Shown: positions 8,370 to 14,358 of the stretch, piece after piece
Position numbering within the stretch: the stretch's first letter is position 1
Layout: the number at the start of each line of letters is the position of its first letter
Source: Candidatus Moraniibacteriota bacterium
Lineage (GTDB): Bacteria; Patescibacteriota; Minisyncoccia; JAHIHE01; JAGLIN01
Length of the DNA stretch: 24,621 nucleotides
Reading direction: 5' to 3'
Assembly: GCA_030641185.1 (NCBI GenBank)
Contig: DAOWHY010000026.1
Location: forward strand, 1-24,621
Translations under genes and position numbers: made by a program
Notes under the pieces: generated by a model
Told to the model about the DNA's origin: nothing
Seen by the model: only the letters and a program-made list of their open reading frames with translations
The model's database searches: none

Positions 8370-8417
8370 TATTTGACTACCTCCTTATATGTCAATCTAT
8401 CTATCAATCTTATAGAC

Positions 8418-8445
8418 ATTATATAACTAATTTTTAATCTGTCAA
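8418..8445 (-). promoter_or_regulatory. Consensus sigma-70 promoter for the 8369 gene
   Basis: On the minus strand TTGACA (8445-8440), 16 bases, TATAAT (8423-8418): both hexamers match the consensus exactly. The -35 box ends one base before the ATG of the divergent gene at 8447. The following leader holds the direct repeat GATTGA-tagata-GATTGA, a possible operator (speculative). Confidence 0.75.
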
Positions 8446-8446
8446 T

Positions 8447-9565
8447 ATGTCAACCCCAACCCTTCTTGAAAAACAAATCATTGCCACGATTGTTTATTAT
8501 GATATTTTAGATTATCCTCTAACTGGTTTTGAGGTTTTTTTGTATTTGGTAAAGGAAAATGGAAATGTAAGTGATGTAGAGACGAGGCACTGCCTCGTTC
8601 CTACGGAGGTTATAGAACTATTAAACACCAGCGAGTATTTAAAAAAACATCTTGAGCAGAAATTAGGATTTTATTTTTTGCAAAATCGTAAACGAGGGTT
8701 CCATAGTCCCGTTAGGGCTGTGGAACCCAAAATGCAAGATTTGCAAATGCGGTGCCACAGCCCTGCGGAGACTATGGCACCGTCGGGGCAGAAAGGGGGA
8801 GAAACAGACATTGTTCAGCTCAGATTAAACCGAAAAAAAATATGGGATCAAAAATGGAAAAAAGCGAGAAAGATATTTTGGATTATGCGAGTTGTGCCGT
8901 TTTCAAAATTAGTTATGGGAAGCGGATCGTTTTCTCTTGGAAACACCAGAAAAGATTCCGATATAGATCTGATGATTGTCGCAAAAAAAGGAAGAATATG
9001 GACAGTCCGAACATTTTTTACATTATTAACTTCTTTTTTGGGAGTGCGGAGGCATAAAAATAAGACAGAAGATAAAATTTGTTTGAATCATTATATCACA
9101 GACAAATCCCTCAGAATTCCATTTGAAAGCATTTACACAGCGCATCTTTATTGTCATATTTTAAGTGTTTATAACAGCGAAGAAGACAGAAAATTATTTA
9201 GGAAATTTCAAGAAGAAAATAAGTGGATGAGAAAATATCTTGAGAGTTATGAATTTTCAAACCTTGAAGGATTTAGAAGTATAAAAAGAAATAAAATATT
9301 AAATTCTGTCTCTAAGCTTTTTGAATTTATTTTGTCTGGAAAAATAGGGGATTATTTTGAAAAAAAAATGTCTGAAATTCAAACGAAGAGAATAAAAAAA
9401 GATCCTCTAAATATGAAAAAAGGAGGACGAATTACGATAAGCAATGACCAGCTTGAATTTCATCCAAATTCTCACGAAGCAAACATAATTCCGGAATTTA
9501 ATAAAAGGATGAAAGAATTAAAGTTATTTGAATTCGGAAAGCAGAAAGATTCAGGGTTGACATAA
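8447..9565 (+). CDS. Winged-helix plus nucleotidyltransferase-domain protein
   Basis: 372 aa. An N-terminal winged-helix-like region (about 1-75, LEKQIIATIVYYDILDYPLT) is followed by a Pol-beta-type nucleotidyltransferase domain, seen as MGSGSFSLGN (about 157-166) and the metal-binding DSDIDLMIV (about 170-178), then a helical C-terminus. This architecture is frequent in Patescibacteria; the substrate is not known. Two blocks look inserted: residues about 45-53 (ETRHCLVPT), encoded by the ACGAGGCA-c-TGCCTCGT palindrome, and residues about 82-112 (RGFHSP...ETMAPS), encoded by a family A repeat. The second falls exactly in the linker between the two domains. The 3' end overlaps the groES promoter: the last two sense codons TTG ACA are its -35 box. 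No clear SD; the start is ATG at 8447. Confidence 0.8.
   Translation: MSTPTLLEKQIIATIVYYDILDYPLTGFEVFLYLVKENGNVSDVETRHCLVPTEVIELLNTSEYLKKHLEQKLGFYFLQNRKRGFHSPVRAVEPKMQDLQMRCHSPAETMAPSGQKGGETDIVQLRLNRKKIWDQKWKKARKIFWIMRVVPFSKLVMGSGSFSLGNTRKDSDIDLMIVAKKGRIWTVRTFFTLLTSFLGVRRHKNKTEDKICLNHYITDKSLRIPFESIYTAHLYCHILSVYNSEEDRKLFRKFQEENKWMRKYLESYEFSNLEGFRSIKRNKILNSVSKLFEFILSGKIGDYFEKKMSEIQTKRIKKDPLNMKKGGRITISNDQLEFHPNSHEANIIPEFNKRMKELKLFEFGKQKDSGLT
8582..8598 (+). repeat. Short palindrome (family C) in frame in the nucleotidyltransferase gene
   Basis: ACGAGGCA-c-TGCCTCGT, an exact 8-bp-arm hairpin with flank tcctacgg. It encodes TRHCLVP in a spot where the flanking protein reads smoothly without it. 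One copy in this window. Confidence 0.6.
8691..8784 (+). repeat. Palindromic repeat family A, copy 3, in frame inside the nucleotidyltransferase gene
   Basis: 94 bp from aacgagGGTTCC to GGCACCgtc. It encodes RGFHSPVRAVEP, then KMQDLQMRCHSP, then AETMAPS. This differs from the pgi insert at only a few residues, in the same frame and sense orientation. Confidence 0.92.
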
Positions 9566-9584
9566 ATTTTAAATCAAATATAAT
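9557..9584 (+). promoter_or_regulatory. Promoter of groES-groEL
   Basis: TTGACA (9557-9562), 16 bases, TATAAT (9579-9584). Both boxes match the sigma-70 consensus. The -35 box is made of the last two codons of the upstream gene. The operator for HrcA begins five bases after the -10 box, over the expected transcription start. Confidence 0.85.
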
Positions 9585-9588
9585 GACA

Positions 9589-9615
9589 TTAGCACTCAGG
9601 AATGCAGAGTGCTAA
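9589..9615 (+). promoter_or_regulatory. CIRCE operator (HrcA binding site)
   Basis: TTAGCACTC-N9-GAGTGCTAA, an exact match to the CIRCE consensus. HrcA represses groESL from this element at normal temperature and releases it on heat shock (established for the family). It covers the transcription start and the leader. Confidence 0.97.
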
Positions 9616-9650
9616 TTTAAAAAATTAATCATAAAGAAAGGAAAATTCTT

Positions 9651-9941
9651 ATGAAACTAAAACCACTTGGAAACAGAGTTATTTTAGAGGCTGTTTCTAC
9701 GGAAGAAAAAACAAAAAGCGGAATTATTATTCCGGATACAGTTGATAAAGAAAAACCGGAACAGGGGAAAGTTCTCGCGGTTGGCCCCGGAAAAGTTTTA
9801 GAAAGCGGACAGAGAAATCAAATGGACATTAAGGAAGGCGACACCGTTTTGTTCTCCAAATACAGTCCAACGGAGATTAAAATTGAAGGGAAAGATTATT
9901 TAGTTGTGTCGGACGAGGATATTTTGGCTGTGATTGGATAA
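9651..9941 (+). CDS. groES: Co-chaperonin GroES
   Basis: 96 aa, full length. The heptameric lid of the GroEL folding chamber in the cytosol. It begins MKLKPLGNRVILEAV and has the mobile loop TKSGIIIPDT (about 22-31) with the Ile-Ile-Ile GroEL-contact triplet, then GKVLAVGPGK and a C-terminal LVVSDEDILAVI. An AAGGA ribosome site is ten bases upstream. First gene of the CIRCE-controlled operon; groEL follows after 157 bases that contain a palindromic repeat. Confidence 0.98.
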   Translation: MKLKPLGNRVILEAVSTEEKTKSGIIIPDTVDKEKPEQGKVLAVGPGKVLESGQRNQMDIKEGDTVLFSKYSPTEIKIEGKDYLVVSDEDILAVIG

Positions 9942-9957
9942 TTGGAATATTTTATTC

Positions 9958-10070
9958 TGTCATTCCTGCGGAGGCAGGAATCCAGTAAATCAAGAAAATC
10001 TTATTTATAGGTTAACCAAAATAGGAAAAATAAATCGTAGCAGTGGATTCCCGCTTACGCGGGAATGACA
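9958..10070. repeat. Palindromic repeat in the groES-groEL spacer
   Basis: Starts tgtcattcctgcggaggcag and ends cgcttacgcgggaatgaca. The ends are complementary (TGTCATTCC / GGAATGACA), each half has its own hairpin (CATTCCTGC-ggag-GCAGGAATCC; GGATTCCCGC-ttac-GCGGGAATG), and the middle is AT-rich. Palindromes of this tgtcattcc type recur in many genomes. In this position it could act as an mRNA stability or expression-ratio element (inferred). Confidence 0.85.
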
Positions 10071-10098
10071 AATAACTAACTAATAATTTAAAAAAAGT

Positions 10099-11769
10099 AT
10101 GGCAAAAGATATTAAGTATGACGAGGAGGCGCGTCAGGCGGTAAAAGTTGGCATAGACAAAGTTGCTGATGCCGTGAAAATCACAATAGGTCCGAAAGGG
10201 CGAAATGCAATTTTAGACAAAGGATATGGCGCTCCGACTATTACAAATGACGGGGTTACTATCGCGAAAGAAATTGAATTAGAAAACAAATTTGAAAATA
10301 TCGGAGCGGAATTAATCAAAGAAGTTGCTTCAAAAACAAATGATGTTGCTGGAGACGGAACGACAACTTCAACAGTTTTAACTCAGGCGATTATCAGAGA
10401 AGGTTTAAAATATGTCGCGATGGGAGTTAATCCTGTCGGGATCAGGCATGGAATTGAAGAAGCGGGAAAGGAAGTTGTCAAAGAATTAAAAGCAAACGCG
10501 AAAAAAATTGAGAGCAAAGAAGAAATTGCGCAGGTTGCGAGAATTTCCGCAGAAGATCCAGAAGTTGGAAATGTGATTGCGGAAGTGATGGAAAAAGTCG
10601 GCAAAGACGGCGTAATAACCGTAGAAGAATCACAGACATTTGGGTTGAGTAGTGATATAGTAGAAGGAATGCAATTTGATAAAGGATATATTTCTCCGTA
10701 TATGATTACGGATACCGAGAAAATGAAAGCGGAATTTGAAGATCCGTATATTTTGATAACGGATAAGAAAATTTCTTCATTAAACGAAATCCTTCCCGTT
10801 TTAGAAAAGATAACGCAAACAGGAAAGAAAGATATTGTAATTATCGCCGAAGAAGTTGAAGGTGAGGCGTTGGCGACCTTAGTAATTAATAAACTCCGTG
10901 GAACATTTAATGCTTTAGCGATAAAAGCTCCCGGTTTCGGAGACAGAAGAAAAGAAATGCTTGATGATATTGCGTCCGTAACTGGCGGAAAGGTTATCAC
11001 GGAAGATTTGGGAATAAAATTGGAAAACGCTACTATTGATATGTTAGGAAGCGCCAGAAAAATTATTGCCACCAAAGACAACACGACAATTGTTGACGGC
11101 AAAGGCGATAAACAAAATATAGAGAAAAGAATTTCTCAGATTAGAAAAGAAATTGAAGCGAGCGATTCTGATTTTGACAAAGAAAAATTACAGGAAAGAT
11201 TGGCAAAACTTTCTGGCGGGGTAGCCGTTTTGAAAGTAGGCGCGGCGACAGAATCAGAACTTACTTATAAAAAGCATAAAGTTGAAGATGCTCTTGCCGC
11301 TACCAAAGCCGCGGTAGAAGAAGGAATTGTCGCTGGAGGTGGAACTGCTTTAGTCAAAGCGGGCGTTGTTGTAAAAAGTAAAGATATCAAAACTCCGAGT
11401 CAAGATATGGCTGATGAGTTTGACGCTGGATTTAAGGTTTTAATCAGAGCTCTTGAAGAACCATTAAGGCAAATTGTTCAGAATGCCGGCAAAGAAGAAG
11501 GCGCGGTAATAGCTAATCTTATTAGAAATAAAACAGAGCTGAAGAATAACGGCTACAACGCTATTACGAACAAGCCAGTTGATGATATGATCAAAGAAGG
11601 AATTATTGATCCAGTTAAAGTAACTCGGTCAGCGTTGGAGAATGCCATTTCAGTTTCCGCGATGCTTCTTACGACAGAAGTTGCGGTTACGGATTTACCA
11701 GAAAAGAAAGACGCGCCAGCGATGCCCCCAATGGGCGGCGGCGGAATGGGAATGCCGGGGATGATGTAA
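10099..11769 (+). CDS. groEL: Chaperonin GroEL (Hsp60)
   Basis: 556 aa, slightly longer than the typical ~545. Forms the double-ring ATP-driven folding chamber with GroES. The ATP-binding motif GDGTTTSTVL is at about residues 86-95, with KIGPKGRNAILDK-type apical start, VEEGIVAGGGTAL near 410, and the Gly-Met-rich tail ending GGGGMGMPGMM. It begins MAKDIKYDEEARQAV. The SD is weak (an A-rich run), as in many genes of this genome. Co-transcription with groES from the CIRCE promoter is expected; a hairpin terminator follows at 11814-11845. Confidence 0.99.
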   Translation: MAKDIKYDEEARQAVKVGIDKVADAVKITIGPKGRNAILDKGYGAPTITNDGVTIAKEIELENKFENIGAELIKEVASKTNDVAGDGTTTSTVLTQAIIREGLKYVAMGVNPVGIRHGIEEAGKEVVKELKANAKKIESKEEIAQVARISAEDPEVGNVIAEVMEKVGKDGVITVEESQTFGLSSDIVEGMQFDKGYISPYMITDTEKMKAEFEDPYILITDKKISSLNEILPVLEKITQTGKKDIVIIAEEVEGEALATLVINKLRGTFNALAIKAPGFGDRRKEMLDDIASVTGGKVITEDLGIKLENATIDMLGSARKIIATKDNTTIVDGKGDKQNIEKRISQIRKEIEASDSDFDKEKLQERLAKLSGGVAVLKVGAATESELTYKKHKVEDALAATKAAVEEGIVAGGGTALVKAGVVVKSKDIKTPSQDMADEFDAGFKVLIRALEEPLRQIVQNAGKEEGAVIANLIRNKTELKNNGYNAITNKPVDDMIKEGIIDPVKVTRSALENAISVSAMLLTTEVAVTDLPEKKDAPAMPPMGGGGMGMPGMM

Positions 11770-11813
11770 ATCAACCTATAACCCAAAACGTATAACTTAT
11801 AACTTGACGATTT

Positions 11814-11845
11814 GTTGGCTCCACTCTCCTGAGTGGAGTCTTTTT
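11814..11845 (+). terminator. groEL terminator made from a family B mini-palindrome
   Basis: Stem GGCTCCACTC-tcct-GAGTGGAGTC followed by TTTTT. Read on the minus strand, the hairpin plus the flanking gttgg is the same 27-bp unit seen in frame in uvrA (5884-5909) and in a lipoprotein gene (23840-23866). Confidence 0.8.
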
Positions 11846-11873
11846 GCGATTTTTTGGTTTTTCAAAAAAAAGA

Positions 11874-11907
11874 AGAGCAAGAGGAAAATTCACTTCCTCT
11901 TTGCTCT
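11874..11907. terminator. Bidirectional terminator between groEL and the convergent gene
   Basis: Arms AGAGCAAGAGGAA (11874-11886) and TTCCTCTTTGCTCT (11894-11907) pair with one bulged base. The A-rich run before it (11863-11872) would give the U-tract for the minus-strand gene that ends at 11947. On the plus side the T-run is weaker. Confidence 0.65.
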
Positions 11908-11946
11908 ATTTGTTGTTCTAAGTGTTAAGCTATTTTAGCTAAACAC

Positions 11947-12429
11947 CTACTGATCGAAGTAGAGTATTTCACATCCGGGGGGTCCCTCTCCTTCTCCTTC
12001 GAAATAGAGTATTTCATGTCCAGACCCCTCTTGTTCTCCAAACACCTCTTGTCTGAGAGACTCCATTTCTACTTCAACATTTATCAGATCTTGACGTATC
12101 CCTCCTTCCCATTCAGAAGGATATGCCTCTTTGACGGAGTTGATAACCTCAATTTCTGCATTTAAGGCTTCCAGTTCCTGATTAAATGTCAATGTCACTT
12201 CCTGACCAGGTGTCATTTCCCAACCTGAACCAGGTGTCATTCCCCAACCTGAATAATCAGGTTCCCATTCATAATCAGGTATCAATTCCCAATCTTCCAC
12301 TTCCAGATACAGCTCGTCTTCATATAGACTTGCTATTTCCATCTCCCATGCATCCGCATGCGCGGTAGTCATGGTCATGGCGCAAATTAACGCTATGATC
12401 ATAGCCACTACTATTTTTGTTTCTTTCAT
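11947..12429 (-). CDS. Secreted acidic protein with short internal repeats
   Basis: 160 aa, not recognised. A clear Sec signal peptide (MKETKIVVAMIIALICAMTM, cleavage probably after AHA near residue 25) precedes a strongly acidic mature chain with many Glu and Trp. Two short tandem units GWGMTPGS and GWEMTPGQ lie near residues 61-76. A second duplicated motif, EILYF, occurs twice in the last 25 residues, separated by a Gly/Glu/Pro spacer. The middle (VTLTFNQELEALNAEIEVIN) is probably helical. The start is supported by GAGGT upstream. Base composition is visibly less AT-rich than its neighbours. Probable location is outside the membrane; function unknown. Confidence 0.7.
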   Translation of the reverse strand: MKETKIVVAMIIALICAMTMTTAHADAWEMEIASLYEDELYLEVEDWELIPDYEWEPDYSGWGMTPGSGWEMTPGQEVTLTFNQELEALNAEIEVINSVKEAYPSEWEGGIRQDLINVEVEMESLRQEVFGEQEGSGHEILYFEGEGEGPPGCEILYFDQ

Positions 12430-12530
12430 TTTATTTTACCTCACTACTTTATTTTTTCTAAACTATAAATCACGACTTTCATCGTTCATTTATATTTTAG
12501 ATTAATTACAGCTTTACACAAAACAAAAAA

Positions 12531-12549
12531 ACTGTCAACACCTGACAGT
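12531..12549 (-). terminator. Hairpin with T-run on the minus strand upstream of the secreted-protein gene
   Basis: ACTGTCA-acacc-TGACAGT, followed on the minus strand by TTTTTTTGTTTT. It would stop transcription running leftward, either antisense transcription from the rpsB side or, as an attenuator, the leader of the gene at 12429. No T-run in the plus direction. Confidence 0.5.
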
Positions 12550-12575
12550 TTAACGGTTTGACAATTTAATTTTTC

Positions 12576-12603
12576 TTGCCATATCTCATTTCTATGCTAT
12601 ACT
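12576..12603 (+). promoter_or_regulatory. Promoter of rpsB-tsf
   Basis: TTGCCA (12576-12581), 16-base spacer, TATACT (12598-12603), preceded by TGC as an extended -10 element. It leaves a leader of about 155 bases before the rpsB ATG. Confidence 0.65.
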
Positions 12604-12615
12604 TCTTTTTAGTTC

Positions 12616-12757
12616 TAAGGCAATTTTTGCCTTAAACTTTTTAATTTATTAAACTACTGAAAGATCAGTAGAATTAACAGAATATTAAAAAAGCGAGGAG
12701 TTTTGTTTGGGTTAAATATAAAAAAAATCCAAATCAATATCTGTTAATAACGAAAGG
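12616..12757 (+). promoter_or_regulatory. Structured leader of rpsB, candidate S2 autoregulatory site
   Basis: Three separate stems can be drawn: TAAGGCAA-ttt-TTGCCTTA (12616-12634), CTACTGA-aaga-TCAGTAG (12654-12671), and a long-range stem ATTAACAG (12673-12680) with CTGTTAAT (12741-12748), extended by AATATT/AATAT and enclosing TTTGG (12706-12710) paired with CCAAA (12729-12733). The last stem ends five bases before the AAAGG ribosome site. In gamma-proteobacteria S2 is known to repress rpsB-tsf through its leader; the same role here is inferred from the structure only. Confidence 0.55.
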
Positions 12758-12767
12758 TAAAAAAACA

Positions 12768-13466
12768 ATGAGCGAAGAAAAAAAAGATGGAATTAACTTG
12801 ATGGAAATGCTAAAAGCGGGGGTTCATTTTGGGCATAAAAAAGCGAAAAAGCATCCCAAAATGGAACAGTATATTTATACCGTAAGAAATGGAATAAATA
12901 TTATAGATTTAGGCGCGACTAAATTGAAATTAAATGAGGCGCTTAAATATGTAAAAGAAATTTCGTCAGACGGAGGAACAATTCTTTTTGTCGGAACAAA
13001 GAAACAGGCCAAGAAAATTACAGAAGAAGCGGCGACAAAATGTGAGATGCCGTATGTTACCGAGAGGTGGCTTGGCGGCACATTTACTAATTTTGATAAA
13101 ATTGTCGCTAGCGTAAATAGGTTAGAAGGAATGGTGCAACAAAAAGAAAATGGAGAATTAGAGAAAAAATATAATAAAAAAGAGAGATTGGAAATTGATA
13201 GGGAAATAAAAAGATTGGAAAGAAAATTTGGTGGAATTAAAAAAATGAAAAAATTACCCGAAGCGATTTTTGTGATTGATATAAAGGAGGACAGGACAGC
13301 GGTTCTTGAATCTATTACTAAAAAAATTCCAATAATTGCTCTTGTTGATACAAACGTGGATCCTACTATAATTAATTATCCAATTCCATCTAATGATGAC
13401 GCGGTCGGAGCTATTAAGTTTATAGCGGACGCGGTCGCGGAGGCGATTGTTGAGAGTAAAAAGTAA
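12768..13466 (+). CDS. rpsB: 30S ribosomal protein S2
   Basis: 232 aa. A protein of the small ribosomal subunit needed for S1 binding and initiation. The family signatures are present: LKAGVHFGHKKAKKHPKM (about 14-31), IYTVRNGINIIDL, TKKQAKKITEEAA, MPYVTERWLGGTFTNF (about 94-109), and IPIIALVDTNVDPTIINYPI near 189. The coiled-coil insertion (about 118-157) is present and Lys/Glu rich. ATG at 12768 with AAAGG upstream. First gene of the rpsB-tsf pair. Confidence 0.98.
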   Translation: MSEEKKDGINLMEMLKAGVHFGHKKAKKHPKMEQYIYTVRNGINIIDLGATKLKLNEALKYVKEISSDGGTILFVGTKKQAKKITEEAATKCEMPYVTERWLGGTFTNFDKIVASVNRLEGMVQQKENGELEKKYNKKERLEIDREIKRLERKFGGIKKMKKLPEAIFVIDIKEDRTAVLESITKKIPIIALVDTNVDPTIINYPIPSNDDAVGAIKFIADAVAEAIVESKK

Positions 13467-13487
13467 AAAGTAATTTAATATTTTACC

Positions 13488-13540
13488 GTCATTGCGTCAT
13501 TCCACTACGCTATCGCTTTGTTCTATTCCTCGCAATGACA
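13488..13540. repeat. Short gtcattgcg palindrome between rpsB and tsf
   Basis: Begins gtcattgcg and ends cgcaatgaca, with a central 'tccactacgctatcgc' part; about 53 bp. It seems a shortened relative of the 139-bp family D ends. It separates rpsB from tsf and might reduce read-through. Confidence 0.65.
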
Positions 13541-13582
13541 ATTATAATTCAGAATAAAATATTAACATCTTAAAATAAAATT

Positions 13583-14167
13583 ATGATTTCAGCCCAAGAG
13601 GTAAAAAAATTAAGAGACCGTACTGGCGCAGGTATGGCTGAGTGTAAAAAGTCCTTAGAGGAAAGTGCCGGTGACATGGATAAAGCGATAAAAATATTGC
13701 AAAAAAGCGGATCAAAAATAGCTGATAAAAAATGCAATAGAGATATGGCTGAAGGATATATTGGATCTTATATTCATAGCAATGGCAAGGTCGGCGTTTT
13801 AATTGAAGTTGTTTGTGAAACTGATTTTGTCGCCAGAAACGAGGAGTTTAAAAAATTAACTCATGATTTGGCAATGCATATCGCCGCTCTTAATCCAGAA
13901 TATGTTAATTGCGACGAAATAAATTCTGAAATAATAAAAAACAAAAAAGCAGAACTTTTAGAAGAGGTAAAAAAAGAAAATAAGCCGCCTGAAATAATGG
14001 AAAAAATAGTTGAAGGAAAAGTAAAAAAATATTTTGATGAAATCTGTTTAATGTCACAGCCATTTGTGAAAAATCCTGAAACGGCTATTGAGGAATTAGT
14101 AACTGAGAAAATCGCAAAATTGGGAGAAAATATAAAAGTAAAAAGGTTTGTGAGGTTTGAGATTTAA
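13583..14167 (+). CDS. tsf: Translation elongation factor Ts
   Basis: 194 aa, the short form of EF-Ts (common in thermophiles, cyanobacteria and Patescibacteria) compared with about 280 aa in E. coli. It exchanges GDP for GTP on EF-Tu. The N-terminal UBA-like domain reads VKKLRDRTGAGMAECKKSLE (about 7-26). The EF-Tu contact motif is CETDFVARNEEF (about 79-90). The C-terminus has SQPFVKNPETAIEELV, typical of the family's last helix. It follows rpsB after a palindromic repeat. Confidence 0.97.
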   Translation: MISAQEVKKLRDRTGAGMAECKKSLEESAGDMDKAIKILQKSGSKIADKKCNRDMAEGYIGSYIHSNGKVGVLIEVVCETDFVARNEEFKKLTHDLAMHIAALNPEYVNCDEINSEIIKNKKAELLEEVKKENKPPEIMEKIVEGKVKKYFDEICLMSQPFVKNPETAIEELVTEKIAKLGENIKVKRFVRFEI

Positions 14168-14188
14168 ATTTTAAGACTGTGTATTTTC

Positions 14189-14327
14189 TGTCATTGCGAG
14201 GAGCGAGATTATCCGTAGGATAATTGGGCGACGAAGCAATCCCGTAACTACGCGCGATGAATTTAATCACGGGATTGCTTCGTCGCCTTCTCGTTCGCTA
14301 CGCTCACTCAGGCTTCTCGCAATGACA
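14189..14327. repeat. 139-bp palindromic repeat family D, copy 2
   Basis: Same length and structure as 4048-4186: outer arms tgtcattgcgagg / ctcgcaatgaca, inner hairpin gacgaagcaatcccgt...acgggattgcttcgtc, and a conserved 'ctcgttcgctacgctcactc' segment. It lies between tsf and the PSP1 gene. Confidence 0.88.
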
Positions 14328-14358
14328 GTTTGTTCGTAAAAATTAATTTTAAAATTGT

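Noticed and set aside
10383..11102. Long antisense open frame (239 codons) in groEL
   Set aside because: Antisense shadow of a strongly biased conserved gene; no start signal and no recognisable protein.
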